A program made the translations under genes and the position numbers. The notes below the pieces were generated by a model. The model made no database searches, had not been told where the DNA came from, and saw only the letters and a program-made list of their open reading frames with translations. From Alcanivorax jadensis T9 (GTDB taxonomy: Bacteria; Pseudomonadota; Gammaproteobacteria; Pseudomonadales; Alcanivoracaceae), in the NCBI RefSeq assembly GCF_000756655.1, contig NZ_ARXU01000009.1, positions 1 through 64,000 of the forward strand: a DNA stretch of 64,000 nt, in the 5' to 3' direction. Positions 27,198-35,289 of the stretch are shown here, in pieces. Position 1 is the stretch's first letter. Each line of letters starts with the position of its first letter.

Positions 27198-27994
27198 TAA
27201 TGCGGTTCCAATTCGGAAGCGAACTTGCGCACCATCATGCGCTGGTAGAAGTCCGGCGCCAGTCGCCACAACAGGCTGGCGAACCAGGTAAAACGATCCG
27301 GGAACAGGCGCTTTTTCTTGCGGTAATAGGCCTCGAACACTCGCTCTGCCATCCACTCCGGCGTCTGCATGGCACCCACCATGGAACGGGGGTGTGCGGC
27401 AGGCTGACCATCATGGCCCAAAGCATTGGTTTCAATAGGCGTGTCGAGGAAGCTGGGATACACCATCAGGATATGCACTCCATACTGCGCCACCTCGCCG
27501 CGCAGCACCTCGAAAAACTGGCTCAGGGCACTTTTCGCACTGCAGTAGCCGGCTCGCCCCAGCACCGGCATCCAGCCCGCCATGGAACCGATATTGATGA
27601 TACCGCCCCCGCTAAGCTTGAGCAGCGGCAAACAGGCCACGGCCATTTCCACCGGCGCCTGCCAGTCCACCGCCATGACCTTGCGGAATACGGCAATGTC
27701 AGTCTTGTCCGCCAGGGAACGGTGGGTAATACCAGCATTGTTGATCAGCACATCCAGGCCGCCTTCCTTTTCCTTGAGCAAGGCCACCAGTGCGGTGATG
27801 GCCTCACTGTCGGTCACATCCAGCCGGTGAAAAGAAACCCGGGATGGATCCTGACTGGCCAGGGCATCGGCCCGTGCTGCCAGCAGCAAGGCGTTCATAT
27901 CGGTCATGATGACCCGATGGCCCAGCGAGAAGGCTTGCTGGGACAAGGCCCAACCGAGGCCGGACGCGGCCCCGGTAATCAGTACGGTTTTCAT
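27197..27994 (-). CDS. Short-chain dehydrogenase/reductase
   Basis: 265 residues. Classical SDR with the cofactor motif TGAASGLG, NNAG (INNAGIT), catalytic Ser in IINIGSMAG and YCSAK (Tyr-x3-Lys). It oxidises or reduces an alcohol/ketone with NAD(P)H. It overlaps the upstream epimerase-like gene by four bases (ATGA) and the downstream permease by one base. Confidence 0.9.
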   Translation of the reverse strand: MKTVLITGAASGLGWALSQQAFSLGHRVIMTDMNALLLAARADALASQDPSRVSFHRLDVTDSEAITALVALLKEKEGGLDVLINNAGITHRSLADKTDIAVFRKVMAVDWQAPVEMAVACLPLLKLSGGGIINIGSMAGWMPVLGRAGYCSAKSALSQFFEVLRGEVAQYGVHILMVYPSFLDTPIETNALGHDGQPAAHPRSMVGAMQTPEWMAERVFEAYYRKKKRLFPDRFTWFASLLWRLAPDFYQRMMVRKFASELEPH

Positions 27995-28929
27995 TCATCC
28001 TTCCTCTGTTGTTGCCCGGCCATATAGAAGCGAAATACCTGCTCCGAGGTCTTGCGGGGGATATAGCCGAAGTCTTCCTTGAGTCGTCGATTGGCCAGCA
28101 CCGGCCGGTAGCGCAGGAAATTCACCTGCGCGGGCGTGTAACGGGTAAGGCTCAGGCGGTTGCCGATCCAAAGGGCCGCGCGAATCAGGCCGGCAGGCAC
28201 GGAGACCACCGGTTTATCCAGCAAACGGCCCAACTCATGAATGCTGAGGGCGCCGTCACCGGCCAGGTTGTAGCGACCGGTTTTGCCTTCCAGAACGCCC
28301 TTCTGAATGATCGCCACCACATCCTGATCCCAGATAAAGACAAAGGGCGATGGCGAACCGGCCACCGCCACCAGGCGGGGTTTCTCGAACAGACGGGTAA
28401 TCAGGTTACGGGTATTGGCGCCCAGCACGGTGCCCGGGCGCAGCACCAGTTGCTTCAGTGCCGGGTGTGTCTGGCGATACTCCGCCAGCAGGGTTTCCAC
28501 CTGGCGCTTGTGATCCGAGTAGGGAAATTCCGGGTTTCCGCGCAGGGCATCATCTTCATCCAGCCAGGCGGGATTATCCGGGTGATAGCCGTAGGCGGCG
28601 CCGGAGCTGGCCACCACCAGTTGTTCCACGCCGGCCGCCACACAGGCATCCAGCACATTGCGGGTACCGTTCACATCGATATCGAAATCCCGGGCCCGGT
28701 CGCCGGAATCCTCCAGCACGGCGGCCAGGTGGACCACCTGCTGAATCTGGTGCTCACCCAGCAGGCGCCCCAGATCCGGGTCACGAATATCCATCTCGTA
28801 AAACGGAAAATCGGCACTGTCATCCGCGCGAATATCCACCCCTACCACATGGTGGTCCTGGCTGAGTCGGCGAGCCACCTGGCTACCGATATAGCCGGCA
28901 GCGCCAGTAATCAGGATACGTCGTCGCAT
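27991..28929 (-). CDS. NAD-dependent epimerase/dehydratase-family protein (extended SDR)
   Basis: 312 residues with the Rossmann motif ITGAAGYIG, acidic NAD-binding VGVDIRADD, SSGAAYGYHP with the catalytic Ser/Thr region and a downstream Tyr-x3-Lys-like YSDHK. Such proteins include 3-beta-hydroxysteroid dehydrogenase-type and sugar-modifying enzymes. The operon has no sugar genes, so a steroid- or terpene-like substrate is more likely. It overlaps the transporter gene by 19 bases. Confidence 0.85.
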   Translation of the reverse strand: MRRRILITGAAGYIGSQVARRLSQDHHVVGVDIRADDSADFPFYEMDIRDPDLGRLLGEHQIQQVVHLAAVLEDSGDRARDFDIDVNGTRNVLDACVAAGVEQLVVASSGAAYGYHPDNPAWLDEDDALRGNPEFPYSDHKRQVETLLAEYRQTHPALKQLVLRPGTVLGANTRNLITRLFEKPRLVAVAGSPSPFVFIWDQDVVAIIQKGVLEGKTGRYNLAGDGALSIHELGRLLDKPVVSVPAGLIRAALWIGNRLSLTRYTPAQVNFLRYRPVLANRRLKEDFGYIPRKTSEQVFRFYMAGQQQRKDE

Positions 28930-29819
28930 GCGCCCTCCTCACAGCCATGGCCTCGTGACCACCACCAGGCCAGCAACAATCCGGAAATCAGATGCCAGAC
29001 GCCCCAGAACGCAGCGATCAAGATCATGCCGCTGGCTTGCGGGAAAAACGTAAACAGAATGGCCAGGCCCAGGCCGGAATTCTGAATCCCCACCTCCATG
29101 GTGATGGCACGTCGATCCTGCCGGGGCAGGCCCGTGAGCATGCCGGCAAAGGCGCCCATGCCCAGCGCCAGCATATTCTGCAGTACCACCAGAATGACGA
29201 TGCGATCCGCCGTGGCCAGGAACACATCCATGTTGTTGCTGAACGCCACCCCAACAAACAACAGCAATACCAGCAGCGTGATCACCCGCATGGGCTTCTC
29301 GGCTTTGGCGGCAAAACGCGGAAACAGCTTGCCGGTCATCATTCCCACCAGCAGTGGCAGCCCCAACACCAGCACCACCAGGATCAGGATGTTCATGCTG
29401 TCCAACTGGATTTCGGTGAGCATGGAACGGGTATTGGGGTTGAGCCAGCCATAGAGGGCAAAGTTGAACGGTGTCATCACCATAGCCACCAGGCTGGAGA
29501 TGGCCGTCATGCTTACCGATACGGCCACATTGGCCCGCGCCAGCCAGGTCATGATGTTGGAAAACGAACCGCCCGGGCAGGACGCCACCAGAATCATGCC
29601 CAACGCCATTTCCGGCTCCACTTCAAAGAACCAGGTGGTCAGGCAGGTGGCGGCGGGCAACAGTACGAACTGGGCAAGCAGACCGACAATGGGGGCATCC
29701 GGGCGCTTTAGCACGCGCCGGAAATCCTCACCGGTGAGCGACAGGGACACCCCGAACATCATGAATGCCAGGATGACGTTGAGAATCAGCAGATTCTCGC
29801 TACTGAACTGAACCTCCAC
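28911..29819 (-). CDS. Bile acid:sodium symporter (BASS)-family transporter
   Basis: 302 residues with about nine to ten hydrophobic helices. The family regions LVASCPGGSFSNIMTWLA and MEVGIQNSGLGLAILF hold the sodium-binding residues. BASS proteins carry bile acids, keto acids or similar organic anions. Its place beside a flavin monooxygenase and two SDR enzymes suggests uptake of the substrate that this operon degrades. Confidence 0.9.
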   Translation of the reverse strand: MEVQFSSENLLILNVILAFMMFGVSLSLTGEDFRRVLKRPDAPIVGLLAQFVLLPAATCLTTWFFEVEPEMALGMILVASCPGGSFSNIMTWLARANVAVSVSMTAISSLVAMVMTPFNFALYGWLNPNTRSMLTEIQLDSMNILILVVLVLGLPLLVGMMTGKLFPRFAAKAEKPMRVITLLVLLLFVGVAFSNNMDVFLATADRIVILVVLQNMLALGMGAFAGMLTGLPRQDRRAITMEVGIQNSGLGLAILFTFFPQASGMILIAAFWGVWHLISGLLLAWWWSRGHGCEEGACDDVS

Positions 29820-29820
29820 C

Positions 29821-31113
29821 TCACACCCCCTGTTTCAGGTCGGCGATGTGGGCGTTGACCGCCTTGCGATAGCTGTCCTTGTGCACGTAGTAGGCCATAC
29901 GTTCCAGCTTCAGGTAGTCGAAGCCGCCATCCAGGGTCTGTCCGGCTTCCACGCTGGCTTTCTTCTCCAGCTTGTCTGCCTCCGGGTGCTTGTTCTGCCG
30001 GGCCTTGATGTAGAGAGCCACCATCTCCGCCTGCTCATTGCGCCCTTCCCAGCCCAGGCCGGCGGCTTCCACCATGCCCATCATGAACAGGTTACGGTTC
30101 TGCGGGTGGAACACATTCAGGTATAACTGCGGCGCATCGGCGTTGTGCCAGTTCAGCTCCGAGGCATCGATAAAGGGGTAATCCAGTTTGTAGCCCGTGG
30201 CCATCAGGACCAGGTCATAAACCCGGGACTGGCCGTCGGCAAAGGTCACCGTGTCACCCACCACCCCGACAATGTCGCCGTGGGGTGTGATGTCACCATG
30301 ACCGAGATGGTGCAGTACCAGTGAATTGATCACCGGGTGGGATTCATACATCCGGTATGACGGCTCCGGCAGGCCGTAGTCACTGGGCTTGCCGACAATA
30401 AGACGAATCAGCCGGGCATCCAGTCGCTGCTTGAGTCCGCGGGGCAACTTGAGCTTGCCACCGATGCTGTCGGTGGGTTTGCCGCCGATAAACTTGGGCA
30501 GGAAGTAATACCCGCGACGTACGGACAGATCCACACTGGCCGCCCGGTGCACCGCGTCCACCGCAATATCACAGGCAGAGTTGCCACAGCCCACGATCAG
30601 CACCCGCTTGCCATCAAACACCGCCGCATCGCGATAATCGCAGGAATGCATCAGCTCACCCTCGAACTTGCCAGGCAGGCTGGGCTGGTTGGGTGTGTGC
30701 AGGGTGCCATTGGCGATCAGGACACCGTCGAAATAACGGCTTTGCGTTTCCCCATCCCGTTCGGTGGTGATCTGCCAGCCGTCACCGTTGCGCTCCACAC
30801 GCACCACCCGGGTGGAAAATTCGTAGTGCCGATACAGATCAAAATGGCGCGCATAACTCTGGAAATAGCGCTTCATTTCACTGTGATGGGGATAGGTGGC
30901 CACCTCATCCGGCATGGGGAATTCACTGAATTCGGTCATTCCCTTGGAGGAAATCAGATGCGCGGACTGATACATGGTGCTGTGGGGATTATCGATGTCC
31001 CACAGGCCACCCACATCGCTGTTCAGATCGAACCCGATGAAAGGAATATCGTACTTGTTAAGATTTCTGGCGGTGGCCAGGCCCATGGGGCCGGCGCCTA
31101 TCACTGCGTACAT
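29821..31113 (-). CDS. Flavin-containing monooxygenase
   Basis: 430 residues. FAD motif AVIGAGPMGLATA at the N-terminus, the FMO fingerprint FEGELMHSCDYRD and a second Rossmann motif VLIVGCGNSACDIA for NADPH. The ATGY-like motif (LMATGYKLDYPF) is present. The enzyme oxygenates soft nucleophiles or ketones. It differs in length and N-terminus from the long-chain alkane hydroxylase AlmA, so that name is not used. It is first in the operon and divergent from an AraC regulator. Confidence 0.88.
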   Translation of the reverse strand: MYAVIGAGPMGLATARNLNKYDIPFIGFDLNSDVGGLWDIDNPHSTMYQSAHLISSKGMTEFSEFPMPDEVATYPHHSEMKRYFQSYARHFDLYRHYEFSTRVVRVERNGDGWQITTERDGETQSRYFDGVLIANGTLHTPNQPSLPGKFEGELMHSCDYRDAAVFDGKRVLIVGCGNSACDIAVDAVHRAASVDLSVRRGYYFLPKFIGGKPTDSIGGKLKLPRGLKQRLDARLIRLIVGKPSDYGLPEPSYRMYESHPVINSLVLHHLGHGDITPHGDIVGVVGDTVTFADGQSRVYDLVLMATGYKLDYPFIDASELNWHNADAPQLYLNVFHPQNRNLFMMGMVEAAGLGWEGRNEQAEMVALYIKARQNKHPEADKLEKKASVEAGQTLDGGFDYLKLERMAYYVHKDSYRKAVNAHIADLKQGV

Positions 31114-31138
31114 GGCTGTCCCGATAACTATTATTATG

Positions 31139-31154
31139 AACCCGGATCCGGGTT
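31139..31154. promoter_or_regulatory. 16-base perfect palindrome in divergent promoter
   Basis: AACCCGGATCCGGGTT reads identically on both strands and sits 25 bases upstream of the monooxygenase start codon. It may be an operator or overlap the promoter of that operon. Confidence 0.5.
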
Positions 31155-31221
31155 GGCCGAGTTGGACTCAGCATTTGGTATGATGTCTACTCTACGGTCC
31201 ACCGGGTGCAGGCTCACGGCC

Positions 31222-31255
31222 AATTCGGGACCTTGCCACGGTTAATTCGGGACCT
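31222..31255. promoter_or_regulatory. Direct repeat pair, probable AraC-type operator
   Basis: AATTCGGGACCT occurs twice, at 31222 and 31244, exactly 22 bases apart (two helical turns). This is the spacing of two half-sites bound by an AraC-family protein. The pair lies nine bases before the AraC start codon. Confidence 0.65.
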
Positions 31256-31264
31256 CATAACAGC

Positions 31265-32233
31265 ATGACGCACACCCCCACCGTTACAGTGCGCTTCACC
31301 CAGGCCATCAGCCACGCAGCAGAACAGCTGGGATTCGCCCTGCCCGCCACGCTGCAACAGGCGGTCGGGGAACAGGACCGTGTCAGCCTGGCGCTGCAGG
31401 GCCAAATCTGGGAAAGCTTCTGCGAACAGGCCCGCGACCCGCTGGTGGGCATCCAGTTCGGGCTGGCCCTGCAGGTCGGGCATCTGGACACCGTGGGCAT
31501 GGTGCTGATGAGCTGCGATACGGTGGAAGATGCCCTGGATTCGCTGATGGATTACTACCCCATTGTCGGCGAAGGGGGGGCCTTTTCGTACCAGGTACAC
31601 AACGACGAATGCGAGATTCGCTACCAGCCCCAGTACACCGTGCGCCAGCGGGAGCGGGTGGAAGCCGCGATGACAGCCCTGCTGCAGCTGTCACGCTGGA
31701 CCACCGGCGATCATCTACAGGCAATCCGCATGACCTTTTCCCATCCGGCGCTGGACGATAATCGGCGCTACGAATCCCTGCTCGGATTACCGGTACGCTT
31801 TGCCACTGACCATAACACCCTGGTGTTGCCCGCCAGCGATTTGAGCCTGCCGTTGATCCATGCCAACCCGTCCCTGTGCCATCACCTGCGCACCCTGGCC
31901 GATCAACTGCTGGACAACCTGGGCAGCCAGTCTCTCAGCGCCACCGTCCGCGACCTGCTCCGCCAGCACCCGCACTGGGGCAAGGAAAAAGTGGCCGACC
32001 AGTTGGCCATGAGCGGACGCCATCTGGTGCGCAAACTGGGAGAAGAAGGTAGCAGTTTCAAACTACTGCGCGATGCGTTGCTGCAAGGCATGGCAGAAAA
32101 GGAATTACAGGCGGGCACCCGTCTCGCCGACATTGCTGACAAGCTGGGCTTTTCCGATGAGAGTGCGTTTTCCAAGGCCTTCAAACGCTGGACCGGCATG
32201 ACGCCGGCAAACTACCGCGAAGAAAAACGATAA
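31265..32233 (+). CDS. AraC-family transcriptional regulator
   Basis: 322 residues with an Arabinose_bd-like N-domain (VGIQFGLALQVGHLDTVGMVL) and a C-terminal AraC DNA-binding domain (VADQLAMSGRHLVRKLGEEG, LADIADKLGFSDESAFSKAF, RWTGMTPANYR). It is divergent from the flavin monooxygenase operon and likely controls it. No clear Shine-Dalgarno precedes the ATG, and the 12-base direct repeats lie where it should be, so the protein may also restrain its own synthesis. Confidence 0.9.
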   Translation: MTHTPTVTVRFTQAISHAAEQLGFALPATLQQAVGEQDRVSLALQGQIWESFCEQARDPLVGIQFGLALQVGHLDTVGMVLMSCDTVEDALDSLMDYYPIVGEGGAFSYQVHNDECEIRYQPQYTVRQRERVEAAMTALLQLSRWTTGDHLQAIRMTFSHPALDDNRRYESLLGLPVRFATDHNTLVLPASDLSLPLIHANPSLCHHLRTLADQLLDNLGSQSLSATVRDLLRQHPHWGKEKVADQLAMSGRHLVRKLGEEGSSFKLLRDALLQGMAEKELQAGTRLADIADKLGFSDESAFSKAFKRWTGMTPANYREEKR

Positions 32234-32251
32234 CGCCAATTTCGCCCCGTC

Positions 32252-32397
32252 TTTTGTAGGAGCGCAGCTTGAGGCGCGAAACGAGCGAAGCGAGTAACGA
32301 GGTTCGAGTTGCGAAAAGCAAAACCGGTGGTGCTTTTCGCAACTCGTTACTCGCTCCTCGAAACTGCTTTCCCTCCTCAAGCGGCGCCCCTACAAAA
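32252..32397. repeat. Long nested inverted repeat
   Basis: The outer arms TTTTGTAGG / CCTACAAAA continue imperfectly through GCTTGAG / CTCAAGC, and an inner perfect 14-base stem GAGTTGCGAAAAGC / GCTTTTCGCAACTC closes a 12-base loop. The outer arm belongs to the GTAGGAGCG repeat family also seen near 47.2 and 49.0 kb. It separates an AraC gene and a crotonase gene that converge here. Confidence 0.8.
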
Positions 32398-32431
32398 CAC
32401 GGGCTTCGCAGAAAATATTCCGGGCGTCCTG

Positions 32432-33298
32432 TTAACCAAGCTCTGGCTCATGCCAGAAATCGAACTGTGTCGGAATATCCGCCAGTGGCGTTTCGAAGCG
32501 CGGTTCGCGTTTTTCCAGGAAGGAGGTGAAGCCGTCGCGGCCGTCCCAGAATTCGTTGGACCAGTAGATCATTTTTGATTCCACCGCATGGGCCTGCATG
32601 GGGTGGGCAAAGTTGGGGTTACGCCAGAGCATCTGTTTGGCCAGCGCCGCCGCTACCGGGGAACTCTTGGCGATCATCTTGCGGGCAATGCAGCGAGCCA
32701 CATCCACCACTTCACCCTTGTCATGGGCACTGTGGAACAGCCCGGCCTCCACGCCTTCTTCGGCCATGAAGATATCACCGCTGATGACCCATTCCATGGC
32801 TTTCTGAATACCCACCACCCGCGGCAAGAACCAGGAGGAACAGGCTTCCGGGGTCAGCCCCCGCTGGGTGAAGACAAAACCGATCTTGCTGTTGGCCGCC
32901 ACCAGGCGAATATCCATGGGCAGGGTCATGGTGATACCCACGCCTACGGCGGCGCCATTAATTGCGCCAATCACCGGTTTGCGGCAGTTGTAGATAGCCA
33001 GAGACACCTCGCCACCGGAGTCACGAATCTGCTCCAGGGGCGGATCCATACCCTCGGCCTCGTCGTAGCCGAACACATTGCCGCCCTCTTCCGGCTGCAT
33101 TTCCATGCCGGCACAGAACACCTTGCCGGCACCGGTAACGATCACCGCCCGCACCGCGTCATTCTGATCCGCTTCGCCAAAGGCATGCACCAGCTCATCC
33201 TTCATACGCAGGGTAAAGGCGTTGAGCCGGTCCGGGCGATTCAGGGTAATGGTAAGAATTTTTTCATCCAGATCAGTGCGAATATGCTGGTAATCCAT
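32432..33298 (-). CDS. Enoyl-CoA hydratase/isomerase-family protein (crotonase)
   Basis: 288 residues. Crotonase fold with the oxyanion-hole segments KVFCAGMEM and NGAAVGVGITMTLPMDIR, and GLTPEACSSWFLPRVVG near the position of the catalytic Glu. It probably acts in fatty-acyl-CoA beta-oxidation or a related degradation route. The AraC gene 13 bases upstream on the same strand may be co-transcribed with it. Confidence 0.9.
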   Translation of the reverse strand: MDYQHIRTDLDEKILTITLNRPDRLNAFTLRMKDELVHAFGEADQNDAVRAVIVTGAGKVFCAGMEMQPEEGGNVFGYDEAEGMDPPLEQIRDSGGEVSLAIYNCRKPVIGAINGAAVGVGITMTLPMDIRLVAANSKIGFVFTQRGLTPEACSSWFLPRVVGIQKAMEWVISGDIFMAEEGVEAGLFHSAHDKGEVVDVARCIARKMIAKSSPVAAALAKQMLWRNPNFAHPMQAHAVESKMIYWSNEFWDGRDGFTSFLEKREPRFETPLADIPTQFDFWHEPELG

Positions 33299-33311
33299 GG
33301 GGCCTCCATAA

Positions 33312-34070
33312 TTATTCTTTCAGGTGCACGACCTGCACCGGCAGACCCCGAGCATACCGCGATGGCAGGGCGTCGAACATGGCGCGCAGGGTGCGATTGA
33401 GATGGGGTTGGTCGTAAAAGCCGGCAGCCACCGCCAGGTCGGTGAAATTCATGCCGCTACGCCATAATGCCAGCGCTCGCTGACACTTGAGATGCAGCTG
33501 ATAACGCTTGAGGGATACGCCGAGTTGTTCGCGGAACAGATGCCGGAATCGGGAGGCAGACAGGTTGGCGTGCGCCGCCAGGGTATCCATGGAAGGCACC
33601 GCCTCCCCGGCACGCATCAGGCTGCAGGCATCGGCGATACGCGGGTCCAGCGGCAAGGGGTCAGCCACGCCGCGCAGGCCGTGCAGAAATTGCCGTGCCT
33701 GGCTCTCGCTGCCAGTCTGCACCAGGGCCGCAATCTGTTCACCGCACCAACGCTGCTGCTGTTCATCCAGCCCGTCCAGACGGCACAGGGCCCGCCAGGC
33801 CGGTTCATCCGGATCCAGGTGAACCACCGCCACCGGCCCCTGGCTGTTCAGACTCTGGGGCACATCCGGCGGCACCAGCACCACCCGCTGCTGGCACAGA
33901 CGCCCCTCCACGGTGACCCGAATCGGCTGCTCCAGCCCCACCAACAGGGATGCGGCCACATGCTGGTGGGGCTGGTTGTCGATGGCAGGCATCACCATCA
34001 GCCAGCCCCCCTGCCAGAGAAACAGGGGGGTTAGCGGCACATCCGGTAAGGGTGGGGTGTTGTCATCCAT
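33312..34070 (-). CDS. AraC-family transcriptional regulator
   Basis: 252 residues with a short cupin-like N-domain (about 1-110) and a C-terminal AraC DNA-binding domain: DTLAAHANLSASRFRHLF, then LALWRSGMNFTDLAVAAGF and YDQPHLNRTLRA. It lies just upstream of the crotonase gene with a 13-base gap and probably controls it. The ligand is unknown. Confidence 0.9.
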   Translation of the reverse strand: MDDNTPPLPDVPLTPLFLWQGGWLMVMPAIDNQPHQHVAASLLVGLEQPIRVTVEGRLCQQRVVLVPPDVPQSLNSQGPVAVVHLDPDEPAWRALCRLDGLDEQQQRWCGEQIAALVQTGSESQARQFLHGLRGVADPLPLDPRIADACSLMRAGEAVPSMDTLAAHANLSASRFRHLFREQLGVSLKRYQLHLKCQRALALWRSGMNFTDLAVAAGFYDQPHLNRTLRAMFDALPSRYARGLPVQVVHLKE

Positions 34071-34083
34071 AACCGCCGATCAT

Positions 34084-34105
34084 GCCCGCCCGTGAACGGG
34101 CGGGC
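34084..34105. terminator. Strong GC hairpin without T-run
   Basis: Perfect 10-base stem GCCCGCCCGT / ACGGGCGGGC with a two-base loop between two minus-strand genes. There is no T-run on either side, so it may terminate weakly or only attenuate. Confidence 0.45.
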
Positions 34106-34114
34106 AATGGACGA

Positions 34115-34603
34115 TCAGGCCGATACGCGGCGGCCAAACCCCAATTTATGTGCCAGCTCGATGCTGACAAACATGGGGCCTACCAGCAGGAACACCAGAT
34201 CATCGACAAAGGACGGTTTCTTGCCTTCCACCTTGTGGCCCCATACCTGCACCGCCCAGGCCAGCAGCCATACACCTGCAGCACTCCAGGCCAGAGACAA
34301 ACCGCTGCGATCCACCGCCACGATGACCGCCAGGGACGCCGCCAACCAACCGGTCATCAGCACTGTCATGCCCAGTGACATGCGCAGATAAAACGGCATG
34401 CAGATTACCGCCAGCAGGGTGCCACCATTGACCCAATAGGCAGCAGTGCCCTCCAGGCCCAGCCAGCGCCCCAGGGGCAGCAGCCAGAACAGGCCGATGG
34501 TGGAAACAAAGATGGCCGGCACACAGAGGATATGGACCCACTGGTTAACCGGGTTCTGATGGCTCTCGCCGTAATCGGCCAGAAAGGTTTGAAGGTTACG
34601 CAT
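34115..34603 (-). CDS. Mpo1-like (DUF962) membrane protein
   Basis: The ATG at 34603 is preceded by GGGAG and gives MRNLQTFLADYGESHQNPVNQWVHILCVP, the usual start of DUF962 proteins (162 residues). The conserved H-x-N-P-x(4)-H iron-binding motif is present in SHQNPVNQWVH. About four hydrophobic helices follow. The yeast homologue Mpo1 is a dioxygenase for alpha-oxidation of 2-hydroxy fatty acids. A similar lipid role is plausible but unproven here. Confidence 0.85.
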   Translation of the reverse strand: MRNLQTFLADYGESHQNPVNQWVHILCVPAIFVSTIGLFWLLPLGRWLGLEGTAAYWVNGGTLLAVICMPFYLRMSLGMTVLMTGWLAASLAVIVAVDRSGLSLAWSAAGVWLLAWAVQVWGHKVEGKKPSFVDDLVFLLVGPMFVSIELAHKLGFGRRVSA

Positions 34604-34724
34604 GACAGCTCTCCCGAGTTGTTGTTTTGAGCTGTCATGGAATGTAACGCCCGTCATGGATGCGGGATTGTACGCAGGGGTCACGCCGTTGCGCGCTCGC
34701 GGTTTTTCGTATGACCCGCTTTCC

Positions 34725-35132
34725 TCAGTCGCAACCCCGCCGGCTGTCCTTGAGGGCGCGCAGCACCTGCTCCCGGGTCAGCAAGCCCACCAGAATGCCC
34801 TTGTCGTCTACCACCGGATAGATCTTGGGTTTCTGGGTGACCATCAGCTCGGCCACATTCACCGCAGAATCGTCCTCGTGCACAGTGAGAGGCTGGCTAT
34901 GCATGAATTCTTCCACCACCAGACTGCCCTCGCAGTGATAGCTGGATATCAGCAGCTTGCGCAGGCAATCCTGCTCGGACACAAAGCCCACCACCTTGTT
35001 GTGATCATCCACCACCGGCAGGCCGGTGAATTTGTGCTGCAACAGGATGTCCACCACCGCCGTCAGCTCCGTGCCGGTCTTCACCGCCGCCGGGTGCTTG
35101 GCCATCAGGGCCCGCACAATCAGTTCGCTCAT
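34725..35132 (-). CDS. Two-CBS-domain protein
   Basis: 135 residues made of two CBS domains (about 5-60 and 72-128), recognisable by KFTGLPVVDDHNKVVGFVSEQD-like and IYPVVDDKGILVGLLTREQV segments. Such proteins bind adenine nucleotides and act as energy sensors. A clear AAGGAG precedes the ATG. It is divergent from the AAA ATPase gene, but no functional link is evident. Confidence 0.9.
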   Translation of the reverse strand: MSELIVRALMAKHPAAVKTGTELTAVVDILLQHKFTGLPVVDDHNKVVGFVSEQDCLRKLLISSYHCEGSLVVEEFMHSQPLTVHEDDSAVNVAELMVTQKPKIYPVVDDKGILVGLLTREQVLRALKDSRRGCD

Positions 35133-35289
35133 GGCTGTCTCCTTGGAACCTGTTTAAACCTTTCTTGACTATAGCACTCCGCTACCTTGGTATCTTCCGG
35201 GCTGCTACAAAACCCATGGGCAATATCAATGGATGACGGCATGGCTACCGGTTCCTACAATGGACTCTGCTGAGGAGAAGGAATTGCGA

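Noticed and set aside
29821-31113. Long-chain alkane hydroxylase AlmA
   Set aside because: It is a flavin monooxygenase, but the N-terminus and length are those of general FMO enzymes and differ from AlmA.
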